Source: an uncultured Bacteroidales bacterium | Lineage (GTDB): Bacteria > Bacteroidota > Bacteroidia > Bacteroidales > P3 | Assembly (NCBI GenBank): GCA_947097635.1 | Contig: CAMURW010000044.1 | Location: 1-9,048 of the forward strand | Direction of reading: 5' to 3' | Length of the DNA stretch: 9,048 nt | In this document: positions 1-6,276 of the stretch, piece after piece | Layout of the letters: each line of letters starts with the position of its first letter | Position numbering within the stretch: the stretch's first letter is position 1 | The notes under the pieces: generated by a model | Told to the model about the DNA's origin: nothing | What the model saw: the letters and a program-made list of their open reading frames with translations, nothing else | The model's database searches: none | Made by a program: the position numbers and the translations under genes

Positions 1-327
1 TAGTGTCAGCGACAAGGAACGTAGTAGCAGCCTGGCGAAGATTTTGTCGGCGTGTCCTATGCTGTCGCCACAGGTTGTCACCATGAAGGTATAGGGGCTG
101 CGATTGCAGCTGTCCACCCGCATTTTCTGCACAAACTGTCTCACTATTTGTGGCGGACGCCAGGCATAGGTGGGAAAGACGAAGCCGAGCGGCTCGTCGC
201 CCTTTAGCGTGTATAAGCAGTTGCCTTTGAGTTCCTCGGGGATGAAAAGCAACTCTTGCCCCAGTCTTTTTGCCAGTTCCTGCGCCACCCATCGGCTGTC
301 GCCACAGCCCGAATAATAGTATATCAT
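1..327 (-). CDS. EFR1-family ferredoxin, N-terminal flavodoxin-like part (partial at window edge)
   Basis: The first 109 codons of a minus-strand gene are present; the 3' part lies beyond position 1. The start is the ATG at 327-325, where the typical N-terminus of a flavodoxin-like beta strand begins (MIYYYSGCGDSRWVAQELAK). Residues 6-11 (SGCGDS) sit where the FMN-phosphate loop SGTGNS is expected. FPTYAW at 51-56 and TTCGDSIGHA at 84-93 match the further conserved stretches of the EFR1 family, flavodoxin-fold proteins that usually carry a 2[4Fe-4S] ferredoxin domain at the C-terminus. That ferredoxin half is not visible here, so its presence is inferred. The protein probably acts as a cytoplasmic electron carrier or reductase. 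It lies 55 bases downstream of the Fe-S aldo/keto reductase on the same strand, which suggests one transcript. A plain flavodoxin is possible, but the motif order fits EFR1 better. Confidence 0.78.
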   Translation of the reverse strand, partial: MIYYYSGCGDSRWVAQELAKRLGQELLFIPEELKGNCLYTLKGDEPLGFVFPTYAWRPPQIVRQFVQKMRVDSCNRSPYTFMVTTCGDSIGHADKIFARLLLRSLSLTL

Positions 328-382
328 ATTGCCAGGAATTTAACGGACCTTAAAAACCATAATTCACCGTGATTCACTTTCA

Positions 383-1420
383 TCAGCCTTTCCCAAATAT
401 CTCGTCCCTGCGTCCCCAGTGTTCCATGAAGTCTTTATAGTTCTTCTCTAACAGCGCGGGGGTGTCCAGGTTGTAGGGACATTTTTTGCTGCACTGGTGG
501 CAGTGCCTGCAGTCCAGGATTTTCTGCATCTTGTCGTAGTATTCCTGCGTGAGATAGGTGCCGTAGGGTGCGCGTCTGAGGAACAGGTACATGCGGTTGC
601 AGTCCTGTATTTCTATGCCTGCGGGGCAGGGCTGGCAATATCCGCATCCGCGGCAGAACTCGCCGCTTAGCTCTTCGCGGTCGTGGCGTATGCGTTCGCG
701 CATCTCCTCGGTCACTTCGGGCGTGTGGTCTTGGAATGCTAGCCATTCTTTCAGCTCGCTCTCGCGTTGTATGCCCCAAATGGGAATCACGTGTGGAAAC
801 TGGGCCATGAAGGCGAAAGCTGCGGCGGCATTGTTTATCAGTCCGCCGGCCAGTCCTTTCATGGCGATGTAGCCGATGTTGTTCTCTTTGCATTGGTCTA
901 CGAGGTGCAGTTCTTGCTCTCCTGCCAGGTAGCTGAAGGGAAACTGCAGTGTCTCGTATAACCCGCAATCTATGGCTTCCTGCGCCACTGCCAAACGATG
1001 GTTTGTAATGCCCACGTGCAGCACCTTGCCTTGCATCACGGCATCTTGCATGGCCTCGTATAGCCCCGTGCCGTTGCCTGGTGTGGGGCAATGGGCGGGG
1101 TTGTGGAACTGGTAGAGGTCTATATGGTCGGTCTGCAGCATGCGCAGGCTGGTCTCCAGCTCTTTCCAAAAACCTTGCGCGTCCTCGGCACCAGTCTTGG
1201 TGCTGATAATCACTTTATCGCGGCGGTCGTGAAAAGCAGCTCCCAGCTTTTCTTCGCTGTCGGTATAGTAGCGTGCTGTGTCGAAATAATACATGCCGCC
1301 GTCCAGTGCCTGTTGCAGTAGATGCACGGCGTCGTGTTTGCTGAGGCGCTGTATGGGTAAGGCTCCGAAGCCGTTTTTGGGTACTACAAGTCCCGTTCTG
1401 CCCAGTGTTATTTTCATCAT
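383..1420 (-). CDS. Aldo/keto reductase with C-terminal 4Fe-4S dicluster domain
   Basis: 345 residues. Residues 1 to about 235 form the TIM-barrel aldo/keto reductase domain, beginning MMKITLGRTGL. The usual catalytic tetrad is visible as D47, Y51 or Y52 (FDTARYYTDSEEKLG), K75 (ISTKTG) and H106 (YQFHNPA). The C-terminal part carries two cysteine clusters, C256/C259/C262/C265 followed by P, and C304/C307/C310/C314 followed by P, which fits two [4Fe-4S] centres. Such fusions are common in anaerobes; they are thought to reduce carbonyl substrates with electrons from NAD(P)H or ferredoxin, but the substrate is unknown. The length is normal for the family. Translation can start at either of two adjacent ATGs (1420 or 1417); no strong Shine-Dalgarno decides between them. 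A flavodoxin/ferredoxin-type gene follows 55 bases downstream, a plausible electron partner. I saw no convincing TAnnTTTG box on this strand. Confidence 0.9.
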   Translation of the reverse strand: MMKITLGRTGLVVPKNGFGALPIQRLSKHDAVHLLQQALDGGMYYFDTARYYTDSEEKLGAAFHDRRDKVIISTKTGAEDAQGFWKELETSLRMLQTDHIDLYQFHNPAHCPTPGNGTGLYEAMQDAVMQGKVLHVGITNHRLAVAQEAIDCGLYETLQFPFSYLAGEQELHLVDQCKENNIGYIAMKGLAGGLINNAAAAFAFMAQFPHVIPIWGIQRESELKEWLAFQDHTPEVTEEMRERIRHDREELSGEFCRGCGYCQPCPAGIEIQDCNRMYLFLRRAPYGTYLTQEYYDKMQKILDCRHCHQCSKKCPYNLDTPALLEKNYKDFMEHWGRRDEIFGKG

Positions 1421-1520
1421 TTTCAGGCATGTTGGTTTATAGGATAGTCACTAAGTCAGAGAAAAAACGTTAAATGGTATTAATTATTGTGCAAAAAACG
1501 AAGATATCAAATTATAGTTG

Positions 1521-1528
1521 TACTTTTG
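1521..1528 (+). promoter_or_regulatory. Bacteroidota -7 promoter box for the DUF2461 gene
   Basis: TACTTTTG matches TAnnTTTG exactly and is followed by CA. It lies 74 bases upstream of the ATG at 1603 in an AT-rich stretch. No TTTG element is present at the usual 19-21 base spacing; the nearest upstream TTG is at 1487-1489. Confidence 0.6.
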
Positions 1529-1602
1529 CAAATTAATAGAAACAAGTGATTATATCATAATTCATTAAAAGACAAGGAAACATACTTTTTAATGTATTGC
1601 AT

Positions 1603-2337
1603 ATGATAATTTTCCCTCAGGACACAATTCCTTTCCTGCGTGAGCTGCGCGAGAACAACAACCGCCCCTGGTTTCAACAAAACAAGACACGCTATGATGC
1701 TATCCAGAACGTGTTGGTGGAGTTTTGCGATGCTGTCATCCAGGAACTTTCCAAGGCTGACCCCACCGTACGCACTTGCGATGCCCGTCGCTGTGTGTAT
1801 CGCATCTACAGGGATGTGCGCTTCAGCAACGACAAGCGTCCCTATAAAGAACATGTCTCTTTCTGGATACCCTGTGGCGGCAACAAAAAAGTGGATGCTC
1901 CGGGCTATTATTTTCAGATAGAGCCCGAGGACGCGGCCGTCTCCGGCGACCTCAGTTTCGGCAGCAGCTGCCTTGGCGGCGGTGTCTTTTCTATGTATCC
2001 TACCACGCCCAACGTGCTGCGGCAGGAAATATTCTACAATGTGGAAACCTTTCAGAAAATACTGAAAGACAGAACTTACCGAAAGTATTTCGGCACGGAG
2101 CTCTGGGATCCCTATCCCTGCAAGACCATTCCTCCTACTTTTCGCAAGTTAGTGGGCGACATCCCCGACGATTTTCCCTGTCGCGAGATGCTGAAGCAAC
2201 GTAGTTTTGTATCCCTGCACCGACTTAAAGACAACATTATTCCTACAGAAAAGATGCTCAAGGAGACCTTGGCAGCCTTTCATTCCACCATTCCGCTTAA
2301 CGAATTCTTCGCACAGGCGATGCAACAAACCGTTTGA
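1603..2337 (+). CDS. DUF2461 (TIGR02453) family protein
   Basis: A 244-residue protein from the ATG at 1603. The frame is open back to a TTG at 1597, which would add two residues, but ATG is preferred and the conserved region starts just after it. The family is recognised from the N-terminal motif ENNNRPWFQQNKTRYD (about residues 17-32) and the RIYRDVRFSNDKRPYKEH motif (about 67-84), followed by a GYYFQIEP strand and a glycine-rich stretch. DUF2461 proteins are widespread, usually 220-240 residues, soluble and of unknown biochemical function, so none is given here. No signal peptide or membrane segment is visible. The gene stands alone, transcribed divergently from the aldo/keto reductase, with its own promoter at 1521. 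It ends in tandem stops (TGA TAA), and its last codons overlap the left arm of a terminator-like hairpin. Confidence 0.88.
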   Translation: MIIFPQDTIPFLRELRENNNRPWFQQNKTRYDAIQNVLVEFCDAVIQELSKADPTVRTCDARRCVYRIYRDVRFSNDKRPYKEHVSFWIPCGGNKKVDAPGYYFQIEPEDAAVSGDLSFGSSCLGGGVFSMYPTTPNVLRQEIFYNVETFQKILKDRTYRKYFGTELWDPYPCKTIPPTFRKLVGDIPDDFPCREMLKQRSFVSLHRLKDNIIPTEKMLKETLAAFHSTIPLNEFFAQAMQQTV

Positions 2338-2385
2338 TAAATAGACAAATAATGTCGCCGATGACAGGTGCGAAGAGTTTTTTTT
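2303..2385 (+). terminator. Intrinsic terminator candidate overlapping the DUF2461 stop codon
   Basis: The arm at 2303-2314 (AATTCTTCGCAC) can pair with 2368-2379 (GTGCGAAGAGTT), giving 12 pairs of which one is G-U. Inside this, 2316-2320 (GGCGA) pairs with 2355-2359 (TCGCC), leaving a loop of 34 bases. A run of eight T residues (2378-2385) follows directly. The left arm lies within the last codons of the gene, so translating ribosomes would cover it. The loop is longer than in classical terminators, hence moderate confidence. Confidence 0.5.
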
Positions 2386-2417
2386 GTTAATCTTATTCAC
2401 AATTCAAAAAAAGATAG

Positions 2418-2425
2418 TAACTTTG
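2418..2425 (+). promoter_or_regulatory. Bacteroidota -7 promoter box for the MFS transporter gene
   Basis: TAACTTTG matches TAnnTTTG and is followed by CA. It lies 51 bases before the ATG at 2477. No TTTG is present at the usual spacing; a TTG occurs at 2384-2386, inside the T-run of the preceding terminator. The leader is very AT-rich, with only a weak purine stretch before the start codon. Confidence 0.65.
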
Positions 2426-2476
2426 CAATTCCTTTTGTGAACATAATTTCTGAAAGAAAATTTAAATACATAATTT

Positions 2477-3868
2477 ATGACAGAAAAGGTTAATAAACTG
2501 ATGAACGACAATCCCGCTTTGCGCTGGATGGTACTCGTTCTTATCGCACTTGCGATGTTTTTCGGCTACATGTTCGTGGATGTTATGTCGCCTCTCAAAA
2601 CGCTGGTGGAACAGTCCCACGGCTGGAACAGCGAGGTGTTCGGAACTTACGCCGCAAGTGAGCTGATCCTTAACGTCTGCGGTTTCCTCATCCTGGCAGG
2701 CATCATTCTGGACAAGATGGGTATCCGCTTCACAGGCATCCTGTCCTGTAGCCTTATGGTGGTAGGTGCCCTCATCAAGTGGGTGGGTGTCAGCGACTGG
2801 TTCGATGCCAACAATGTCGCTTGGCTGAACAGTTGGTGGCCTGCTATGCCGGGTAGCGCCAAGGTGGCCTGCCTGGGCTTCATGATTTTTGGCTGCGGCT
2901 GCGAGATGGCAGGCACCACGGTATCCAAAACCATTGCCAAATGGTTCAAGGGCAAGGAAATGGCGCTGGCCATGGGTATGGAAATGGCTATCGCCCGTCT
3001 CGGTGTGTTTGCCGTAATGTGGATATCTCCTATTATCGCAGACAAGATGAACGGCGTGGCATCGGCAGTAGGATTCTGCTCCGCACTGCTCTGCATAGGC
3101 CTTATCAATTTCATCATCTTCGCTTTCATGGACACTAAGTTCGACAAGCAGTTGGTCGCCGCCGGACTGGCCACCAGCGAGAAGGATCCCGAGGAAGAGT
3201 TCCATCTCAGCGACCTGGGCAAGATTTTCAAGAGCAAGATGTTCTGGATTGTGGCCCTGCTGTGTGTGTTGTACTACAGCGCCATCTTCCCCTTCCAGCG
3301 CTATGCTCCCGAATACCTGGACACCACTCTCGGCCTCTTTGACGAGACTGGCAAGAGCACTGGTGCCGGTGCACGTCTGTTCTCCTGCTTCCCCATCCTG
3401 GCTATGATTCTTACCCCCATACTGGGAGGCTTGCTGGACAAGAAAGGCAGGGGTGCCACCATGCTGATGATAGGCTCCGTGGTGATGCTGGCCTGCCATC
3501 TGTGCTTCGCTTTCCTGCTGCCGGCATTCCCCAGCAAAGGTCTCGCGCTGACCATCATTGTCATCTTGGGTGTCAGCTTCTCTTTGGTGCCTGCAGCCCT
3601 GTGGCCCAGTGTGCCTAAGATTATAGACGAGAAGATTCTCGGCAGTGCCTACTGTCTCATCTTCTGGGTGCAGAACCTGGGCCTCTGCTTCGTGCCCAAG
3701 ATTATTGGCAATGTGTTGCAAAGCACTGGCGGCTACACGATGCCTATGATAATCTTCTCCAGCTTCGGTCTCATTGCCTTCTTCATCAGCATCCTGCTGA
3801 AACGTGAGGACAAGAAGATGGGGTATGGTCTTGAACTGCCCAACATCAAAGCCAAGGAAAAAGAGTGA
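2477..3868 (+). CDS. MFS transporter (MFSD1-like)
   Basis: 463 residues in the inner membrane with about 12 hydrophobic segments: six between residues 15 and 218, a charged cytoplasmic loop at about 219-254 (KFDKQL to KIFKSK), and six between 255 and 441. The MFS motif A, GxxxD(R/K)xG(R/K), appears after helix 2 (GIILDKMGIR, 75-84) and again in the second half (GGLLDKKGR, 317-325), supporting a duplicated six-helix fold. The overall look resembles the MFSD1-like branch often annotated simply as MFS transporter in Bacteroidales. The eukaryotic MFSD1 exports dipeptides from lysosomes, but the substrate here cannot be read from sequence. Start at 2477 is the first in-frame ATG after the promoter at 2418. 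The gene appears monocistronic, bounded by a terminator on each side. A long open frame on the opposite strand is only a shadow of its codon usage. Confidence 0.9.
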   Translation: MTEKVNKLMNDNPALRWMVLVLIALAMFFGYMFVDVMSPLKTLVEQSHGWNSEVFGTYAASELILNVCGFLILAGIILDKMGIRFTGILSCSLMVVGALIKWVGVSDWFDANNVAWLNSWWPAMPGSAKVACLGFMIFGCGCEMAGTTVSKTIAKWFKGKEMALAMGMEMAIARLGVFAVMWISPIIADKMNGVASAVGFCSALLCIGLINFIIFAFMDTKFDKQLVAAGLATSEKDPEEEFHLSDLGKIFKSKMFWIVALLCVLYYSAIFPFQRYAPEYLDTTLGLFDETGKSTGAGARLFSCFPILAMILTPILGGLLDKKGRGATMLMIGSVVMLACHLCFAFLLPAFPSKGLALTIIVILGVSFSLVPAALWPSVPKIIDEKILGSAYCLIFWVQNLGLCFVPKIIGNVLQSTGGYTMPMIIFSSFGLIAFFISILLKREDKKMGYGLELPNIKAKEKE

Positions 3869-3899
3869 AAATAGTTGATTTTTAGCATTATCTCACCGA

Positions 3900-3936
3900 A
3901 ACAAAGCCTCGCGTCGTCTTGGTGCGAGGCTTTGTT
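3900..3936 (+). terminator. Strong hairpin terminator after the MFS gene
   Basis: A perfect 13-bp inverted repeat (AACAAAGCCTCGC at 3900-3912, GCGAGGCTTTGTT at 3924-3936) encloses an 11-base loop, 31 bases after the stop codon. The right arm ends CTTTGTT, giving a U-rich 3' side, but no pure T-tract follows. A second small palindrome, TTGCA-TAT-TGCAA, sits at 3935-3947. This is most simply the transcription end of the MFS gene. Confidence 0.75.
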
Positions 3937-3961
3937 GCATATTGCAATAAGCCCTTTTCTC

Positions 3962-4160
3962 TCTCTTTATGTACCCGCCGGTGGCAGGCACGGCGTTTCG
4001 CATGCTTCTGCATAATGAGGATTCGCAGCGCATCCGAATGGCAAGGAGGCGAAGATGCCACTCTTTACCTTCTCAAGGAGTGTCGTCCCTCGTAGCCAAA
4101 CATCATAAAGAGTGCTCTGGCGGAAAGTTCGCGTTCGTCGTCGACCGGCGTTCGTGACGC
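3962..4160. other. G+C-rich, hairpin-rich intergenic patch without a convincing gene
   Basis: Between the MFS terminator and the AT-rich lipoprotein promoter lies a patch that is clearly richer in G+C than either flank. It holds several local inverted repeats: CGCC/GTG against CAC/GGCG at 3976-3995 (one bulge), ATGC-TTCT-GCAT at 4002-4013, ATTCG/CGAAT at 4021-4039, CACTCTTTA (4059-4067) against TAAAGAGTG (4106-4114), and GCGT/ACGC at 4148-4160. GCGTTCGT occurs twice (4131-4138 and 4148-4155). A 62-codon frame (3969-4157, +) has no recognisable motif, no ribosome-binding site and an arginine-rich, atypical composition. Candidates are a structured RNA, a palindromic interspersed repeat or the remnant of a former gene; the sequence alone does not decide. 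Confidence 0.35.
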
Positions 4161-4253
4161 AGTTGTTGTGTCAATATAACGGTGTGCGGAACAGCGGTGG
4201 GAAACTAGGTTTATAAAATTTGTTATTTTTTCCGCTATGTGTAAAAAAAAACG

Positions 4254-4261
4254 TATCTTTG
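4254..4261 (+). promoter_or_regulatory. Bacteroidota -7 promoter box for the lipoprotein-murL-murD2 operon
   Basis: TATCTTTG matches TAnnTTTG and is followed by CA. It is preceded by an A-tract (4233-4251 region) and by a TTTG at 4219-4222, farther away than the usual -33 element. It lies 60 bases upstream of the lipoprotein ATG at 4322. It is the only promoter-like site seen ahead of the three genes. Confidence 0.68.
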
Positions 4262-4267
4262 CATTTT

Positions 4268-4289
4268 CGTTTTGGACATTCTCAAAACG
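4268..4289 (+). promoter_or_regulatory. Stem-loop at the predicted 5' end of the operon mRNA
   Basis: CGTTTTG (4268-4274) and CAAAACG (4283-4289) form a perfect 7-bp stem with an 8-base loop. Transcription from the box at 4254-4261 would be expected to start about seven bases after it, so the stem would sit at or next to the mRNA 5' terminus. Such structures can protect transcripts from decay; this role is inferred. Confidence 0.3.
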
Positions 4290-4321
4290 CTTTGTTGTTG
4301 ATAATAAATAAGTAATAAGAT

Positions 4322-6253
4322 ATGAAGATACGTCTTACCCGAGTCTTTGCGCTCTTTGCCAGCATGGCCGTGACCGTGGCGATGAGCGTTACGTCGTGTA
4401 ACAACGGCACTGCAATTTCGCAACAACAAATTGACAGCCTGCAGAGCCGGCTGGATTCCATTATGGCGGCACACAATGCCACCAAGGCATCGGACGATAG
4501 CCAAATGGGTGTGCAAATGGCCTCCAAGGACAGCACTATCAATGCACAAGTCGCTGAGATACAGAATCTTCTGAATCAACTGAGTGCGGCGAAGAAAGCG
4601 CAGAAAAACTCCACAGACAGCGATAACGGCGTACAGTTGAAGCAGCTGCGTGAGAAAGAAAGCCAGATTTCGAAACTGCAGAAGCAGGTGGACAAACAGC
4701 GGAAAGAACTCAGCAAGCTGCAGCAGCAGGGCAGAGACGGAGGCAACAACGCCGAAGTGGCACGTCTGCAACGTCAGATCCGTGAACAGCAAAGCCAGAT
4801 AGCCGACCTCTCCAACCAAATGGAAAACAGCGGCAAGAGCAACAAGGCAGCGTCCCAGCAATGCGAGCAGGACAAAGCAGAGCTGAACGGTCAGATAAAG
4901 TCGCTGCGTCAGCAGCTGAAGGATGTCGGTAACCAGTTGGCGGCAGCACAGCAGCAAAACAGTGACAACAACGCCACGGCAGCAGAGGTGAATCGCCTTC
5001 AGCAGCAAGTGAAGAACTTGCAGAACCAGCTGGAAAGAGCACAGAAACAGACGGGCAACATAGAGGGCAAAGCCAACGAGGTGTGCGATGCCAGGCAGGA
5101 ACTGGTAAAATGCCAGACCGCTCAGGAACGTCTGCGTCACCAGATTGAGGTGCTAAATAACGAGATTGCCTTGCGCGACACTACCATAGAGCAGATGAAA
5201 CGCGGCGCAGCAGTCCATGCGTTGACGGCGACCAATGCAGAGAAAAAAGTCGACGAAGCGTCGGTGGCCAAAGTAAAAGAACTGGAAGGTCAGCTCGGCA
5301 ACCTGCGGAAGCAGTTGAACGTCCTGGAAGACAGAGAGCAAGAGTGCCGCAGACAGAACAGCACCCTTCAAAAACAACTGACCGATGCCCAGGCCAGCTA
5401 CGATGCTGTCATGGACAAGGTGCAGCAGAACACCAACGCTGTCAGTGATCAGCTGAAGACGCTGCAGCATAAAGTGGATGCCCTCACGGCAGAGAACAAC
5501 ACCCTGCGCAACGCTACCGCCGACAACAGTGCCAATACGATAGCACAGATGCAGCAGCAGTTGAAGGAACAGGCACAGCAGATTGCCGATCTGCAGAACC
5601 AGGTGAAAGCCAAAGAAGCGGAACGGAAAGCTGCCCAGAAGAACGCAGGCATCGCCACTGCAGGTGCCGTGAACGAGAAACTGACAGAACTGCAGGCTCT
5701 CTGCGACAGCTACGTGGAGGAGATAGCACGCCTGAAAGCCGAAAATGACGCTCTTAAAGCCGAGAACGCCACGCTGAAGGAAACCAACGCACAGGCGCAG
5801 CAGGTGCTGGCACAGAACGCAGAGCTGGTGCAGAAAGTGGAACAGGCGAGCATACTGGTGGCCAGCGAAGTGAACGCCAGAGCCGGCAAGAGCATGAGCG
5901 GAACCATCCTCAAAGAGACAGTCAAGGCCAAGAGCACCAAGATGATAATGATAGATGCCCATCTACTGCCCAACAACGTCATCACCCCCGGCAGCATTAC
6001 CATATATGCCAGAATCGCCAATGCCACCAACCGTGTGGTGTGCAACGGAAGCCCCAGCGACTTGGTGTTCGACATGAATGGCACCCCCATGCAGTACACC
6101 GTAAGCCAGGACATCGAGTTCATCGGACGCGCACGCGACATCCGCATGGTGTGGCGTAAATTCGACAATGTCACATTGGCTCCTGGTCTCTACTGGGTGA
6201 CCCTCTATGCCAATGGGTACGAGATAGGCAAGGCCAGCCTCACGCTGAAATAG
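4322..6253 (+). CDS. Coiled-coil envelope lipoprotein with C-terminal beta domain
   Basis: 643 residues. Residues 1-25 form a lipoprotein signal peptide (basic MKIRLTR, hydrophobic core 8-22) with a lipobox-like VTSC ending at C26, the likely lipidated residue. CNNGTAIS after it lacks the acidic cluster of Bacteroidota surface-export signals, so a periplasm-facing location is inferred. Residues about 33-520 are almost all predicted coiled coil, rich in Q, K, E, L and N, broken by short polar linkers near 93-104, 137-144, 169-178, 211-219 and 397-405. Residues about 525-643 are different: beta-rich and aromatic, ending GLYWVTLYANGYEIGKASLT. I recall similar tails on coiled-coil proteins of Bacteroidales, often mislabelled as ParA or SMC-like. 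Cysteines at 181, 255, 264, 341, 461 and 574 could form disulfides. murL begins 23 bases downstream, pointing to an envelope or peptidoglycan role. The function is unknown; a structural or scaffold role is only inference. Confidence 0.85.
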   Translation: MKIRLTRVFALFASMAVTVAMSVTSCNNGTAISQQQIDSLQSRLDSIMAAHNATKASDDSQMGVQMASKDSTINAQVAEIQNLLNQLSAAKKAQKNSTDSDNGVQLKQLREKESQISKLQKQVDKQRKELSKLQQQGRDGGNNAEVARLQRQIREQQSQIADLSNQMENSGKSNKAASQQCEQDKAELNGQIKSLRQQLKDVGNQLAAAQQQNSDNNATAAEVNRLQQQVKNLQNQLERAQKQTGNIEGKANEVCDARQELVKCQTAQERLRHQIEVLNNEIALRDTTIEQMKRGAAVHALTATNAEKKVDEASVAKVKELEGQLGNLRKQLNVLEDREQECRRQNSTLQKQLTDAQASYDAVMDKVQQNTNAVSDQLKTLQHKVDALTAENNTLRNATADNSANTIAQMQQQLKEQAQQIADLQNQVKAKEAERKAAQKNAGIATAGAVNEKLTELQALCDSYVEEIARLKAENDALKAENATLKETNAQAQQVLAQNAELVQKVEQASILVASEVNARAGKSMSGTILKETVKAKSTKMIMIDAHLLPNNVITPGSITIYARIANATNRVVCNGSPSDLVFDMNGTPMQYTVSQDIEFIGRARDIRMVWRKFDNVTLAPGLYWVTLYANGYEIGKASLTLK

Positions 6254-6276
6254 TACCCGCAAATATTCCCTCGTGA

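Noticed and set aside
1499..1506. TATCTTCG on the minus strand as a promoter for the aldo/keto reductase
   Set aside because: It deviates from TAnnTTTG in the TTTG part and has no supporting upstream element.
1597..1602. TTG start two codons upstream for the DUF2461 gene
   Set aside because: An ATG follows immediately at 1603 and the extra residues (Met-His) add nothing conserved.
2462..3721. A 419-codon open frame on the minus strand
   Set aside because: It lies entirely opposite the MFS gene, has a low-complexity H/Q/E-rich product without domains, and arises from the codon bias of the real gene.
3969..4157. A 62-codon plus-strand frame in the intergenic patch
   Set aside because: Arginine-rich, no ribosome-binding site, no recognisable motif and overlapping several hairpins; treated as non-coding.
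4430..5850. CAG-rich short repeats in the lipoprotein gene as a DNA-level tandem repeat
   Set aside because: The repetition is glutamine-rich coiled-coil coding with irregular spacing, not a fixed repeat unit.
4235..5962. Two long minus-strand frames (4235-5140 and 5153-5962) opposite the lipoprotein gene
   Set aside because: Leucine-, cysteine- and valine-rich reverse translations of CAG/AAG/GAA-rich coiled-coil codons; no starts or motifs support them.
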